64,000 nt of DNA from Strigops habroptila (lineage: Eukaryota > Chordata > Aves > Psittaciformes > Psittacidae). The position numbers were made by a program, and so were the translations under genes. The DNA is taken from positions 5,596,906-5,660,905 of the forward strand of contig NC_044290.2 of NCBI RefSeq assembly GCF_004027225.2, in the 5' to 3' direction. How positions within the stretch are numbered: position 1 is the first letter of the stretch; each line of letters starts with the position of its first letter. Of this stretch, positions 15,001 to 28,300 are shown piece after piece. The notes below the pieces were generated by a model, which did not search any database, was not told the origin of the DNA, and worked only from the letters and a program-made list of their open reading frames with translations.

Positions 15001-16450
15001 CACAAGCACCACAGAGAAGCAGCATTTCTGAGCTGCATCTCAGCATTTACAAATACATTCAGTTCAAAAATCAAATCAAAAAGCCTTCTTTGTTCACAAG
15101 AAGGTGCCACCTCTACCCAGCTTTTTGGACCAGCAGCAGCCAAACCGAACGATGGACCCACACATGTTGGTCCCCACTGGTTTGACAGGGTGAGCCTCCA
15201 GCCTTCTCAGTCTGACCAGGCTATTGAATCAGATTCAGGTTGTTTGGGTAGCAGAGCAGCACAGTTCAGAGAGTGAAGTCTAAAAGAACCCTACCTCTAA
15301 CAACGATCCTTGTGAGACTCTGAATGAAAACGGGCAATACCAGAACTTTAGCATAGAAGTTACCAACAAGAACTATGATTCCTATAGAATGGGGACACTC
15401 ATGGCCAACTTTAAATCCAAATCAAGTGTTTTGAGCTTTAAAACATTCACAGTTAAAGGGCTAAATTTCTAACTGCATCCAAAAAAGCAGCACCACCAAA
15501 GCCAGGCACTTCCATAGGCAAAGAGAGAGATCGTGTTTATAAAGAATACACAGAAATAACATCATGCAATGTACACAGCTTTTCTTTATTAACCAGAAGG
15601 TAAAGCACATGCTATGTTTTGTTCAGGCTGACAATATTTTCCCCAATTCTCAGGCATTACTATCAATTCACTTTAAATTAGCAGGCTATGCTGTATACCT
15701 GTCACTGTGTTATGCTTCATGTTGCTCATTGTCTTTCTCTCTTCGGAATGGGAAGCAAACCTTAGACAAAGTTGTTGCTAAAACCCTTGGTCAATAAACA
15801 TCTCCCTCATGATCTACAACTCTCAACTCACAGCACACAAGGGAGCCGGTAGCAGAGAAACAGTAAGGTAACAACCACCGTTTGTTCTATTTTATTTTCT
15901 CCAACTACAGGTTGACATATTCTGTGTAATAAAAGGAAAAATTATCGCAAGAGAAAGGAGGAAGGTTGCTTTTTATGAAAGCCATTGAAGTCATAAAGCA
16001 CCCAGCACTTTGCTGCATGCTACAGCTCATGTGAGGTTTAATTCTAAGAGCCTTGCTGGCAGCAGGACAGGTTTCACACTCTTATATTTAGAGAGACTCG
16101 CCTGAAAAATAGCCAAAGCTGTCACTTATAAATCAGGTTGTTCTGACAGTGCCCAGAGCAAGTAGTAAAAGCAAATGGGGGGAAATGAAATTACACACTG
16201 CAAAGGGAGCTCTGAATAATAAGCTTTTATTTTGTGTTTTTAGAAGTTCACGATAATTACAGCTATTTTTTTCTCTGTTCTTTCAGTTGTTTTTAAGCCA
16301 GCCCCTGCTGACAGGCTCTGGGCCCCCAGCCTCTGGTTCCCATTCATTTGGCTTTGGCCATGTGGTTCCCATATTCTTGGCTGGGATACACTGGCCTGGA
16401 GGAAGATACATCTCCAAAGGCTGGGGTGGAGAAGCTACAACGCTTGGTTT

Positions 16451-16717
16451 GAACTATAGCACTGAAAATTACTGATCTAAGCTCTGGACATGACAACCCC
16501 TGCAACACATCCCTTCTGAGCAGCTTAGAGGCACATGCGTTCCTGCAGCACAAGGCTGGTCCACAGGACACCCAAGTCAGTGGGAAGGGTCTTGCCTGCA
16601 GCAGGCTTGGCAATGGGGATCAAATCATCTTCCACTGATGTGGGATTTCTCATTTGAACTGGATCTATTTTTCCTACAACCAAATAGAACTATAGCACTG
16701 AAAACTACTGATCTAAG
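16451..16717. repeat. Pair of 31-bp direct repeats, 236 bp apart
   Basis: Copies at 16451-16481 and 16687-16717 both begin gaactatagcactgaaaa and end tactgatctaag. They differ at a single position (t versus c) in 31 bases. Flanking sequence is not obviously shared, so this is not a simple tandem array. I do not recognise a repeat family. Confidence 0.8.
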
Positions 16718-19700
16718 TTGGAAGACATCAGCAGCTGCTGTCTCTTCCTCTTCCCTGTGTCATGCAGGGGGGGACAACATCCATTCCTCCAAGAAAGCTG
16801 ACAAACACCATTGGACTTAATAGTGTTGTATTTTACAACCTTAGCCTGCATTGCTGGGGGATCCTCAGCACAGGAATTTCCTGCCTCCACGGTTCCTATC
16901 CAAATGTTTAACCTCTCAGTTTAACCAACATGAAGAGAAATGAGTGCTACTCTGCCAGAAGTCAGCTTCAGACTTCACTAGTTCTGTACAGCTCCACAGC
17001 AGTTTGCTCTCATCTTCAACAGGATTTTAATCTGTCCCTCAGTAAGAAGCCAGATGGAATGGCAATTGCAAAATGTACTGCTGGGAACCAAATGAAGCTG
17101 ATGAAAGGATAAGAGCAACAAAACTACCCTTTATTCATTCATTCATCCGATGTTACTCTTTGAAGTTCGCCATGAACTGCTTCCAACCCAAACTCCTCCC
17201 CATACATATGAATTGGGAAGCTGTGCAATAAAGATGGAAAGAAATGATCACAGGCTCCAAGAGGGCTGGAGGAGTAAGAGATCAACAGAAGAGGCAGCAA
17301 GGCAGATTTGGGAACTGAGGATCCCCATGACAGATCCCAGGAAAGGGAAGAAACCCTGGCTGGGCATTAGGGCCACAGTGAAAAGCCAGTTGAAGAAACA
17401 AACAGCTTGACAAGTGTTTCACTTCTAGTTATTCCAAGATGGGCTTGATCTAACATCAGGTGGAGTTACCAGGTGTCCATCCATTGCCTTCAAGGGGCTT
17501 TGGATCCACTGGAAGTTGAACCATGGGGTAAGATGGCCTAAGAGCAATTAGCCAGCAGGTATCTCACATCACTCCAAATACTTCTAAACATGTGCTGAGG
17601 AGGTAAGGCACCAACCCATGAGGATGGCAACCCCCCCATCACCCCACATCTCTCCAGAGCTGCCTTAGCAAGCATTGCCCTAACCCCACATCCACATTCA
17701 GTCACCAGGACCAGCTTCCACCCCAACATCCCCAAGGTTTGAAAACCAACAGTGGAACAAAGAGCAACAAACCCCAGTGTTTCCGCAGCAGCAGCAGCTC
17801 GCAGGCTCTGCATCCCTGGATTTCATGAGACATGTTTTACAATGCACCCAGTGATATATCAAGTTACATGGCTGAGAACAGGAACACGGAGCAGCACACA
17901 CGTGCGACACAGCTCAATGAACAATAACCGCAGGAACACTGCTGGCACTCACATTTCAGTCTAATTCGGTTTTACTTTGCAGACACAACATTACAGCCGT
18001 TTTCTTGCTTCTATTTTTTTCTTCTTATAAAAAGGAACATGATAGAAAAAAAGTGGAACTCTGGGATAGAAGTCTTCAGTGTTACACCCAAGACGCTCCA
18101 GTGTGTATATGCAAACAGCAACTAAAATAGAGCGGGCGGTTTCCCAGCTGCTATGATCTGTGCAGTGCTATTAGTTTGACAGTCACTTAAAGCAGGGGAA
18201 CATCTGACCCCAAAGGGATGGGTGATGCCCCGGCAAGAGCAGAACAAGATGCTGAGACAGGCTGGAGTAAAGAGGGATAGTTCACCAGCCTCGGATCTGT
18301 AAACAAGAGCTTTCCCCCTTCTATTAGACAAGCAGCAGTGCCTTGAATTAAAAGCAGCTCAAACTGCTCATGTCTTTCCAAACCCAGCCTTAGTTGCCTT
18401 TCTTGCTGTTCTCCAGCCCACATCCCCCTGACTAGTCCTGCATCTCTCTGCCTGCACAAGCCCAGCCAGGATGAGGACGAGGAGGCTGGATTGTCCATCC
18501 CACAGGCACCACTGAGCGGGGAAATACCAAGCTGGGAGCAGGCAGAACATAGATATTCAGGAGAAAGTGCTTGTTTATGTGAAAACACAAGGAGGCAAAT
18601 AGTTGACATTAAGATTTTGGGGAGGCTGTGGGACTGGGCTATTCCTTTCAGCCCTCACACAAAGGGACCTTTTTTGTTCTCACTGTAAAACAGAAATTAT
18701 ATTGAAGGGTCTGTGGAATTTCTGGGCATTTTTTTCCCCTTGGAGACGCAATGGCTCGCACTCCAAAGGGACAGATTAAGTAGGATGCAAAGGACAAATT
18801 GTTCATATGTGGTTCTGCATCCACCTCCTGCTGCCACAGCACCCCCAGACCCTTCACCCCGAGAAGCCCTTACTGCCTGCAGCAGCCAGAGTGGCAGAGC
18901 CAAGCAGGGGTCTTGTAGCTGCACTCATGCCTAGAGGTGCTGCTGCAGTTTCCCATTCCTTATTTCTCCCAGCTCACAGGTTTTTTTCCATAGACACCCA
19001 TTCGCTTTTAACTCTTGATCACCTCTGGAAAGAAGCCCAGATGTAGAGAGAAGCCACCTCCTCCAGGAAGCAAGAGGAGCTCTTTCTGGTCCCCAACATC
19101 TGGCCATAAACCTTTCCTCCAGCCAGTTTATGCCTCTGATCCCTTCAGGACACCATGCATCCTCAGGGACAACTTAACTTCTTTGTCCAGCGGGAACAAG
19201 ATGACAATCCACCAGCAGCTGCAGTCTCTATGGAGTGTGGAGGAGGAAGCAGTGCTGGGGTGAACAATGGGCGCTTTGTCAGCCCAGGCAAGGGAGACAC
19301 AACAGAGCAATAAATGTTACATGCTAAACCGGTGGGATGGTTCAAACAGATCAGTTTGTTCATCCTTTGCTTCCCGAAGGCCCCTGCAAGAAATTCTGGC
19401 ATTTCCACTTCAAATCACTGCTTAGCTTGAAGAAAACTTGTTTCAAACCTCCAAGAAAGCTTTCCTACTGGTTGGAGCTCTTAATTCCCAGTTTTAGTTT
19501 CCCTAATAAATCCCAGATTGCTCAGCTTCCATAACACTGGTCTATGAGCTCAGGCAGCAGTTAACCCTTTGCAGCCCCAAACAAGGAGTGAATAACCTCC
19601 TCCTGTTTTATTTGCCTTCAGTGCCCTTTTCAGGATAAGCTGCGCAGTAGGGAAGGGGAGCAAATACTGAAAGCCTGTGGGAGTGCAGTATCTATTCCCA

Positions 19701-20053
19701 CCCCAAATCATCTCTGCAATACAGCACACTAATGTCTTGCTTGTGCAAACTGTACAAAGCAGTGCTGTGAGGAGTGAGTGCAAGGAATTCAGATTCGTCT
19801 TCTGCATGCAGTAACACCAGGCTATCATGCAGCATCATCCACATGTGAGACCCACTCACAACCCACCTAATTATTGCCACATGAATGGCTGGAGTAGCAA
19901 ACTCTACAGAGCTTCATGAATGTGCACAGTGCCTGTTTGGGAATGGTGCTGTTGCACACTAAAAAGCTAGGCAGTAACTTTCATCCACAAAACCCTTTAC
20001 CAGAAGTGGACTTTCAGAACAACTAGCAGCATTACCAACACTTTCTGTGTGTA

Positions 20054-20067
20054 CATGAATATTCATG
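20054..20067. promoter_or_regulatory. Perfect 14-bp palindrome matching a POU-dimer (MORE) site
   Basis: The sequence catgaatattcatg is its own reverse complement. Its inner 12 bases fit the published MORE-type POU dimer consensus ATG(A/C)ATAT(G/T)CAT. It lies in unique intronic sequence. A function is inferred from the motif only. Confidence 0.3.
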
Positions 20068-20455
20068 AGGACATTGACAGATGTTTGTTGCACGAACATG
20101 TTTGGACAATCAAGTCTGATGTTTTGTTTCCCCAAAAGCATGTTTTTAAGAAAACCTATGAAGTTCATTTTCAAAGCCAAAGGCATCATAATTTCTGCTA
20201 AGAAACAGAACAAGTCAGAAACATACCATCAACACACCCAGTGCTCAATATTGGGGCCGGGCTGCTTGTGGCAGGGAAGGGATGCAGCCAGCATCACATC
20301 CCTACATCTCTGACCTCCTAGTGCACCTTCCAGAGGAGCTGCCTGGAACAGCCAGGCTTGAGAAACAGCCCTGACCACTGCAGATGCAGCTCCTGCAGAG
20401 ATAGCTGCTCAGGTAGTGAGCATAGATCTATATAGATTAAATCAATATAGATATA

Positions 20456-21441
20456 ATAGTTTTCCCACACTTCTTCCCTCCATCAATGTATTATGACACA
20501 GGAATGACACACTCCTGCTCAGATAGTGAGTGCTGCTCCAAAGCTCTCAAAGCACTGATGGCCATGAGCATCTTCAAAACCTCTACAGAAACAGAGGCTC
20601 CTCAGTGTTTTCTTCTCCAGTCTTTTTCCACTGCTGGTTGGACCAATGCAGTGGGCTTGTCCTGGAAGAAGACTCCAGCAACTCAGCACTGAAGGAGGCT
20701 CCTTACTCTTCCACACCACTCAGCTCTACCAAGGAAGAGCCACCACCATCACCACCCTCCAACAAACTCACTCTGGGCATTTCCTGATGCCACAGTAACA
20801 AACCTGTCCCAACACGAACATCCTCCCAAGCTGCATTTCCCCACATGATTGACTCCAACCCCAGCAGTCTGCGGGGTTGCTATCAATGTTTCCACTTAAC
20901 CCATGTTTTATTAGAAGCACCCCAGTGTTACCCCATATACTGCAGTCTTTCATACTTTCCAATTCTGATGCTTGTAAACACCCTGGTAATAAAAATAAAC
21001 CCACTGCAGTAGAGCCCTACACCTCGAATCACAGCTAGAGAAGCCCTATGGGGTGCTCTACTCTAAAGACTGAGCAAGAGCCAGGATTTCATGTGTTTAT
21101 GAGTAAATACATTTGTAAAGACCATATAGTTTGAGCTACACTTTGACTCAGCATGATTTTGCCTGGAAATGAGCTGGCTTGGGAAGTTATTTTAGTTCAG
21201 CTTCTGTTTTAACAACTCTTGCAGGACTCCCACAGCTCACACTGACTAAGCAACACAGCAAACCATGTTATGAGTTGGATCTTCCAAAAAGCTTAATCAC
21301 ACATTTCACCCATATAAACATTCCCAGAGAAGTCAGATTATGTTCCCTATGTACAGAATATATCTTAGTTGGAGATTTGATAGTTTTCCTGCGCTACTTC
21401 TCTCCATCAGCATGTTATGATACAGGCATGACACAATCCTG
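20456..21441. repeat. Dispersed direct repeat, two diverged ~60-bp copies
   Basis: Copies at 20456-20517 and 21380-21441 both start atagttttcc and share ccctccatca/ctctccatca, then gttatga or tattatga, acagg, atgacaca and atcctg/ctcctg blocks in the same order. Identity is about 80 percent by eye. I cannot assign them to a family. Confidence 0.65.
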
Positions 21442-24400
21442 TAGCAGGTTTGCTGGAAACCCCACCATGAATCCTGGTGGTTTTGGCTTTCAAGTCATGT
21501 GGGGTTAATACTTTCACATGTTGTCTCCAAATAAATCCCCCAGGAATGCCATGGCACCTTCCCAAGTACTCTGGCTGGTGCCAGAGCAGGGAAAGCATTA
21601 GGACACATGGCGGCAAGGTGTGCACCTAAAGAATGAGGCCACACTATGACCACTCTCAAGGGGTGCCCTATTTCTGACATCCAAAGACCATGCTTTGGGA
21701 AGTTTTCCACAGAAACTTGTTCACCTCCCAACTCTCCAGCCTCAAATTTCACTCTCTTGCTTTATCAGCAACAAGCTGGCACAAGTCATTGCAAGCTTTC
21801 TTGGTCCAGCATCACCCCGTTGTCTCTACTTCAGGTGTCTGACAGTGGGTAATATCAGAAGCAAGTCTTAATGCTACCAAAGTACATGTAATGACAACGT
21901 TTTTCCTAGTAATCATTTTCCTGAGACGTTAGCCATGTCTTAAGAAAGGAAACTGTGAAAGGATGGTTGTTTTTTACAGCAAGATGACCAGTTCAATGCA
22001 ACATTTCCCATCCAGATTTCTCCAGCAGACAATACCCGGTCTCGTCTGCAGGGCCTACATGCACCTCCATGGTGACGCTCCAAGCCTTGTAACCAGAGTA
22101 GAGCATAGACACGGGTCCTGTCCCACCAAGGGTGCCTGCCCCAAGCTCCTCTTGCACAGGGAACACAAGTATATGGAGTTCCTTTGCATCAGGGAGGCTG
22201 CAACATGCAGTCACCTGCAATGCCCTCCCAGGCATCCTGCCACAGCTCCAACACTCTCCTCATACTTGCACAAGCAATAGAAAACCCAACCCTGGTGGTT
22301 ATAGCACACCATGGTTACTCTGCAGACAGCAAGGACTGGATTTGGGATCAGATGCAGTCACAAGAATGAAGGGAGAGGATCCAGGCTGGCAGCGCAGGCA
22401 GGGAGGGATAACAGCTTTAAGTATTAGTCAGAAAGAGTCAAAAGTTCATGCTATTCCCACACCAGGGAAGTGCTGCAAAGGCATTGCCCTCAGGTTAAGG
22501 GCTTATACACAAGGGAAAGGATTTTCTCAGTAAGGGCTTCCTCCTCACAGCATACTGCTTGCTCCCTCTCCATGAGTATGAAGCCCCAGGAAAAATTTGA
22601 CACAAGACAAGCCAAAACCCAAAATCCAGGTAGAGATCAGCACCTCCCAGGTAGCTCTCCAGGCTGAGATCTCAATCACCATGGCCAAAACACTCTTCAC
22701 AGCAGCTCACTTATTTCATCACCCAACAGCACACAAATTGGGGCACCAAACCCACATTGCACCAAGCTTTTATGTTGTACTGTGTGTAATACACATAGCT
22801 GACTTACATCCAGGATGTGCCATGGGAATGAGACCACCTCAGGGCTAATACTTTGATTCTGGAAGCTGAGATGGGTTAAAGACCAAGATGTTGACCTTAA
22901 ATCCACCCTCATCCAGATAAACAGCTCAGACCCAAGCTCAGAAGGATGTTCACAAGCCTCAGGTTTACTCATGACCTTGTGAAGCCTGGCTTTGCCAAGG
23001 GTGAAGAGGCTGACACGCAAGCAGACACACTGTGTAAGGGGAGTCTCAGGCATAACTAGAGCTGACATCAATGTTTCTCAGATGGCAGATAAGAGCGATG
23101 AAATTGCTGCTGTGAACAGAACTGCAAGCCCCAGGGCTTGTGCTGCTGCTCTCAGAGGTCCGTCCTGCCTCTGACCTCGGGCACTGGCCACCCAGAGCAT
23201 CTCTGAACCCTACATGACAATCCAACATATTTGGGCTATGGAGAAGGCAGACATTTTCTCTACCCTAAAGCATTTCCTTCCATATTTACACAGGTTTAGG
23301 TACAGGGAGATTCTGAAGCACAACAAAAACTCAAATCCAGGCACAGATGTGGCCTCATTTACAGGCAGATCTATCTATAACAGAAAAGGTATTTTCTCTG
23401 CCCTCACAACCTCTCTGCTACTTGGTTGTCCTCAAATACCCCCCCAGCGAATGCCTGAACAATACAGGTTACAGAGACACAGCAAGGAGACTTGGCCCAG
23501 CTCCTCACCCAGCATAAATCAATGTTGCACTAGTGGAGCCAGAGCTTTGTGACAGCAGCAGATCTGGCTCATGCTCAGCCCACAAAACCAGCTGCCGTCA
23601 GACTAATGCAACACAAATTAAACATCAGGTTTTCCAATTGAGCTGTACATCAAAAGCAGAGCTGTGTGTGTCAAGTTACAGGCACAGCTTCAAGCTAATA
23701 TTTGTTTTTGCTTAATTACTGTGCTATTAGCCTCTGCAGTAAACTTCACTTGATAGGCAAGACCCTGCTGGCAGCCAACATGAACTGTTGAAGAGTCATT
23801 TCTATTGATGGTCACTCTTATCTAATGCCACAACCACAGTGAGCTCTGTCTGGCCATTGAAATTCAGACCACCTTTCCTATGGAAATACTCCTGGATGGG
23901 ATCATGCATACTCCACATCTGTGAAACACCACAGAAGTACCCAGCAACATCAAGGGGTGCACTCTGCTTTAGTGGTGCCTTTCATGTAACACAGCCACAA
24001 CATTGAGTATTGCTGGGCTTGCGACTGTTCCTGCACCCCACAGGAAGAAGGAGGATGCTCTGGAGTCCTGCTTGCTCCCTTTCCCTGCACCTTCCTCCCT
24101 ATTGTGCTATCTGTAGTCCCAACGGTTTCACAGAGAGGAAGCAGATACTCAAGGAAGCCACATATTTCCCCTTTACCGAGACATACTACAACGTGACTCA
24201 GCAACACACAACACAAACAGCACACGCGTAGCAACGCTGAAAGGGTGGTGCAAGACTCCAAGGATGGCTTGGATCCAGACTCCAAGTTCAGCTTGATAAC
24301 CCAGGGGAGCTCCGTGTCCTGGCAGGAGCATTCAGATCTTGATGAACAGAGCTCAAATCCTTTGCGCTGAATGGTTCATCAGCAACTCAAACACTGCCCT

Positions 24401-25257
24401 GGCAAGCCCCCATTAACAGCTGCTGGAGAAACCTTCTCCACTATTCATTGGAATGGACATCCCCATTTCTGTGAATGGTTTCTTAGTTGCATGCTGGACA
24501 GATGAAAAGTTAATACAGAAGACATCTTTCTCACCCAGCAGCCCTGTCTGAGAGCTAGGGTGATACCCACTCACTCGCAAAGGGCACATGAGAGATGCCA
24601 CCTCTTCCTTAAGGGAACACTTCCATCCAAGTCATCAACATCCCTCCAGCAGCACCAGCCGCTGCTATCAGACAACTGGAACATGGCACTGGGGGTGGCA
24701 GCATGAAGTGCTCTGTGGTCCTGCATCAATAGACACAGTCTGGCACTCAGCCCAATCTGCAGCCTGCAGACCACCTGCAAGCAACCTGCTGCTGGTCAAG
24801 GCATTGGGGTATAAATTCATCTCAAAGAGGAAGGAACCTCATGTAGCTGCACTTTCCAGTAGGTGAGGACCAAGGGATGGAGCTATTCTTCCATGGATTT
24901 CCTGGAAGATCAAGACCATGGAAATCAGTTTCTCCACACTTCTGTGGCTAGAAGCAGGAAGAAAAGCTTTCAATCAGGCTTTCTCCTCTTTCCCTGCCTA
25001 CCCAACCTAGAAGCAATTCAGAGCAAGGACTGCATTTAGCTAACAGACCCCAACATCTGCAGCACATCTGGCCTCGCTGCATGACAATCCCCTTTTTCCA
25101 GATGGATTTAGAAGTATCATGAAGGAGCTGCACTTGCAAGCCACTATCTCTATCAGTGTCTACAAGGAATTTCACTGAGCAAGAGGTCAAGCCTCTGTGG
25201 TTTCCAATACTTCCCTTTCGCAGGGCAGCCCCTAAGTCTTAAAGCACTTTATCTGCA

Positions 25258-25350
25258 GTGATTCACAGAACTGCCGAGGCTGGAGGCAGCTCTGGAGATC
25301 ATTACTCCAACCTCACAGCAGGGGCAGTGGCAGCAGGTTGCTCAGGAGTA
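25258..25350 (-). mobile_element. CR1 LINE 3' fragment
   Basis: Read on the plus strand this is the antisense of a CR1 3' end: gattcacagaactgccgagg, then ggcagctctggagatcat, ctccaacc, and cagcaggttgctcagga. This is the familiar avian CR1 tail order, although diverged. The element is inserted in minus orientation and heavily truncated. Confidence 0.6.
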
Positions 25351-28300
25351 GTCAGATAATGTATAACTCAGAATGGACTCTCTTCTGCTTTAACTACTAT
25401 CCCACTTTAATGATGGAAAAAAGACTTTTTGTACAAAGGCATTCAGATCAGGCAACATCCAACCTCCACAGTAGTAATGACTTGAGCTGGCTGAAAATTA
25501 CTTGGGAGGGAAAGAACTTCAGCTAGAAACTATTTTGCTGGAATAAGTCTGCTTTTCAGAGTTGTTGACTTTTTGACAAGATGAGAAACTCCAACTGGAG
25601 AAGAGCCACTTTGCATCAAAACGTGATCAGGCAAGAACAGAAGACTTCGCCTTTCACTTAAACCCATCTCTCAAAATGGAAAGTTTGCTCTGTTTTTGTT
25701 GTGGAATTCTCCTTAGCACAGGAAAACATTTTCCAGCCAGCTCCATCAGTTAGTGACTGGGCTGCTCTGCCAGTGACACCATGCCTCAGGAACAGCATTC
25801 CATGCTCACCCCAATGCGCCTTTGCTCCTGGCTGGGGTTTCGCACAGACCCAGACTGCCTCCCACTGAGCAGCACTTCACTGGACACCCACAGGACATGT
25901 CATTGCCCAAGTATCTCCCCAACTCCAAGCCAGCAGTAGTGCTTTGTACACAAAAACCCTCGCCCCAGTGATGTCCAAGCCCATGTTTTGGCTTTGCTGG
26001 ACTCAGGGATGTAAACCCCAGCCCTTCATAAGCAACCTGGCCCTTTGAAATGGAGCAGGAGTGGATGGACAAGGTCATCTCACCACTTCAGTGTGCCTGT
26101 TCTGAAAGCCCAGCACACATCCATGGCACACCCCACATGCCCTGGAGATGCCATGCAGGAGGAACAGGGTGTGTGTACACGCCTTTCTGTCCATGAGCTG
26201 TTCTGGATGCAGCACGCAACATGAGCCAGGGGCTGAAATAGCATCTGCTTTTAGCAGGAAGATGCTACAAGGCTGTGACACTCTCCTGCCACGCCAGAAA
26301 TGCAGGGTGGGAATGTTCAGCATCCAGCCAAATTATCCTTGAGAACAGGAATACCAGGTCTGTACAATTAATCTTCCAGGGGAAGAGAACATCCCCTCGG
26401 CCCGCCCTTAGGAAACCCGGGACACCCGAGAGGGAGCTTCCACGTAGCTCCCTCCTGAACAACAAACAGCAGAACAAAGGCAAGGGCATAAAAGGAAACT
26501 CTGCACAGACCTGCCACCAAATATAACTCGGGAAGGGGACAATGCCTACGAGCAGCAAAACCTTTCCTGCACATAGGTTGGTTGGTTTATCCACATGGAT
26601 TGCTGCATTTATTTATTCAAATGACTTCCTGAAGTGATTTAGCTACAGCAGATTCTTACTTCTGATGGTGTTTCCCCCCCATGCATCCCACTACAGCTTC
26701 TCCCAAACCCAGAGCCTGCAATGCTGCTGTCAGAGCAGCGGTCTGCACACGAAGATAAAGGTTTTACATGTCCAAGAAAGAAAATCCCTCAAGTAGTTGT
26801 GGTTGCTGAGTTATGGTAAGGTTTGTGTCTTTGAATGACCCAAGTGATTGAGGTCACTTCAAGCAGCCTCCTGATGAGTTCATTTTCTCACATGTTAGCA
26901 AGCCCCTGGCCTGAACAGAGCTGAAGGATGCCACACACCGCAGAACAATTTATCAGTCTTAAGAGGCAGAATACAAGCCCATATATCCATCAAGAATGCC
27001 ACAGGAGCATAGCAGGACAATCCCACAAGAGCTGGCTTCGTGTCTGAGCAGCCCTTCCCTAACCAAACCTTTCCTTCACAGTCCAGAACTGGGAAGTCAG
27101 TTTTAACAGATGAAGCTGTGAACAGCTTTGACAACAAGGAAAGAGGCAGAGCACTAATGTCACCACTTGTGTGACCCTTCCCATATCTGCCATCTGGGAT
27201 CACTTTGTCAACAGTTTCGCTCAGCACAGGAAATTCTCCCTGGTTTAGACCACATCTCAAAGAGGAAAGCGGCCCTCACCCAGCCCGACCAAGCCAATGA
27301 CTAAACCCCCAATCACTCCAGTGGCACATTCAAGCTTTTAGGCAGTTGGTTACTAATTCAATGTCACTCAGCATCACTTTTAACAACAAGCTGGAGATTA
27401 AACACAGGTTTTGCTCAAAAGAGCATGAAGAGCACACCTAATCCCAAAGAGACCTTCACAGGCATCTGAACCAGGACACACTGACTCACAGCACCTCCAA
27501 CTTTGTAGCTGTAGAGCAATCTTTTTGTGCCCTTTAGATGGCAGCAACTTTCTGAAAGCTGTGGAAACACATGGATAAGGGGAAAAAAGATTTAAGTCTG
27601 AAGGTCACAAGACGAATCTGAGTTAGGAGGAGGTCAGGGATAGAGCTAAGCATGCACAGACATACACTTCCCAGACATACAGACTTGAAGGCTGCACTAC
27701 CACAGCCAGCAGTGCCAAATAAAGATAAGGAGAACACCTGAAGTGATCTGATGAGATTTGTGGCGATTTCTTGAGCAACTGCCAGGGAAGCTGTTAATCC
27801 TTTTCTGCAGATGAGGTGCTGCACACAGGCTGCTCCATCAGCAGGATTCAGCCCTGGACCCATCTGGTGTGACAGGGGCCAGCAGGCAGCCGCTCAGCAG
27901 GGACAGAGTCCCAGCAGGACACACGTGCTCTCACATTGACGCCTTCAGATCAGTTATCCACAGTCAAAACCTTGCGCACTGCTTTTCTGCAAGTATCCCC
28001 AAGGTATTTGCTTGCAAGTTTCCTGCATTCCTCACACATTCCTGCAAGGAAGCTTCTGATTTCCAAGGGAAAGCAACACCAAACAAACCTGCATAGCAGT
28101 AACACAAGTTTCTTCAGAAATACAAGTGCTCATCACTGACCTAAATGCTTACAGCACTCCTTCCTGAGCTGCGAGCAAGGAAGTATTCCTGGAATTTGTG
28201 TGTAGCCGTCTCTAGAGAACAGCTCAGCCTTACAACACCCTCTGCTTGCTTCTGCCCTTGCCTCCATTGCAGAGAAAATGAAAGCGAGAATCAGAACACA

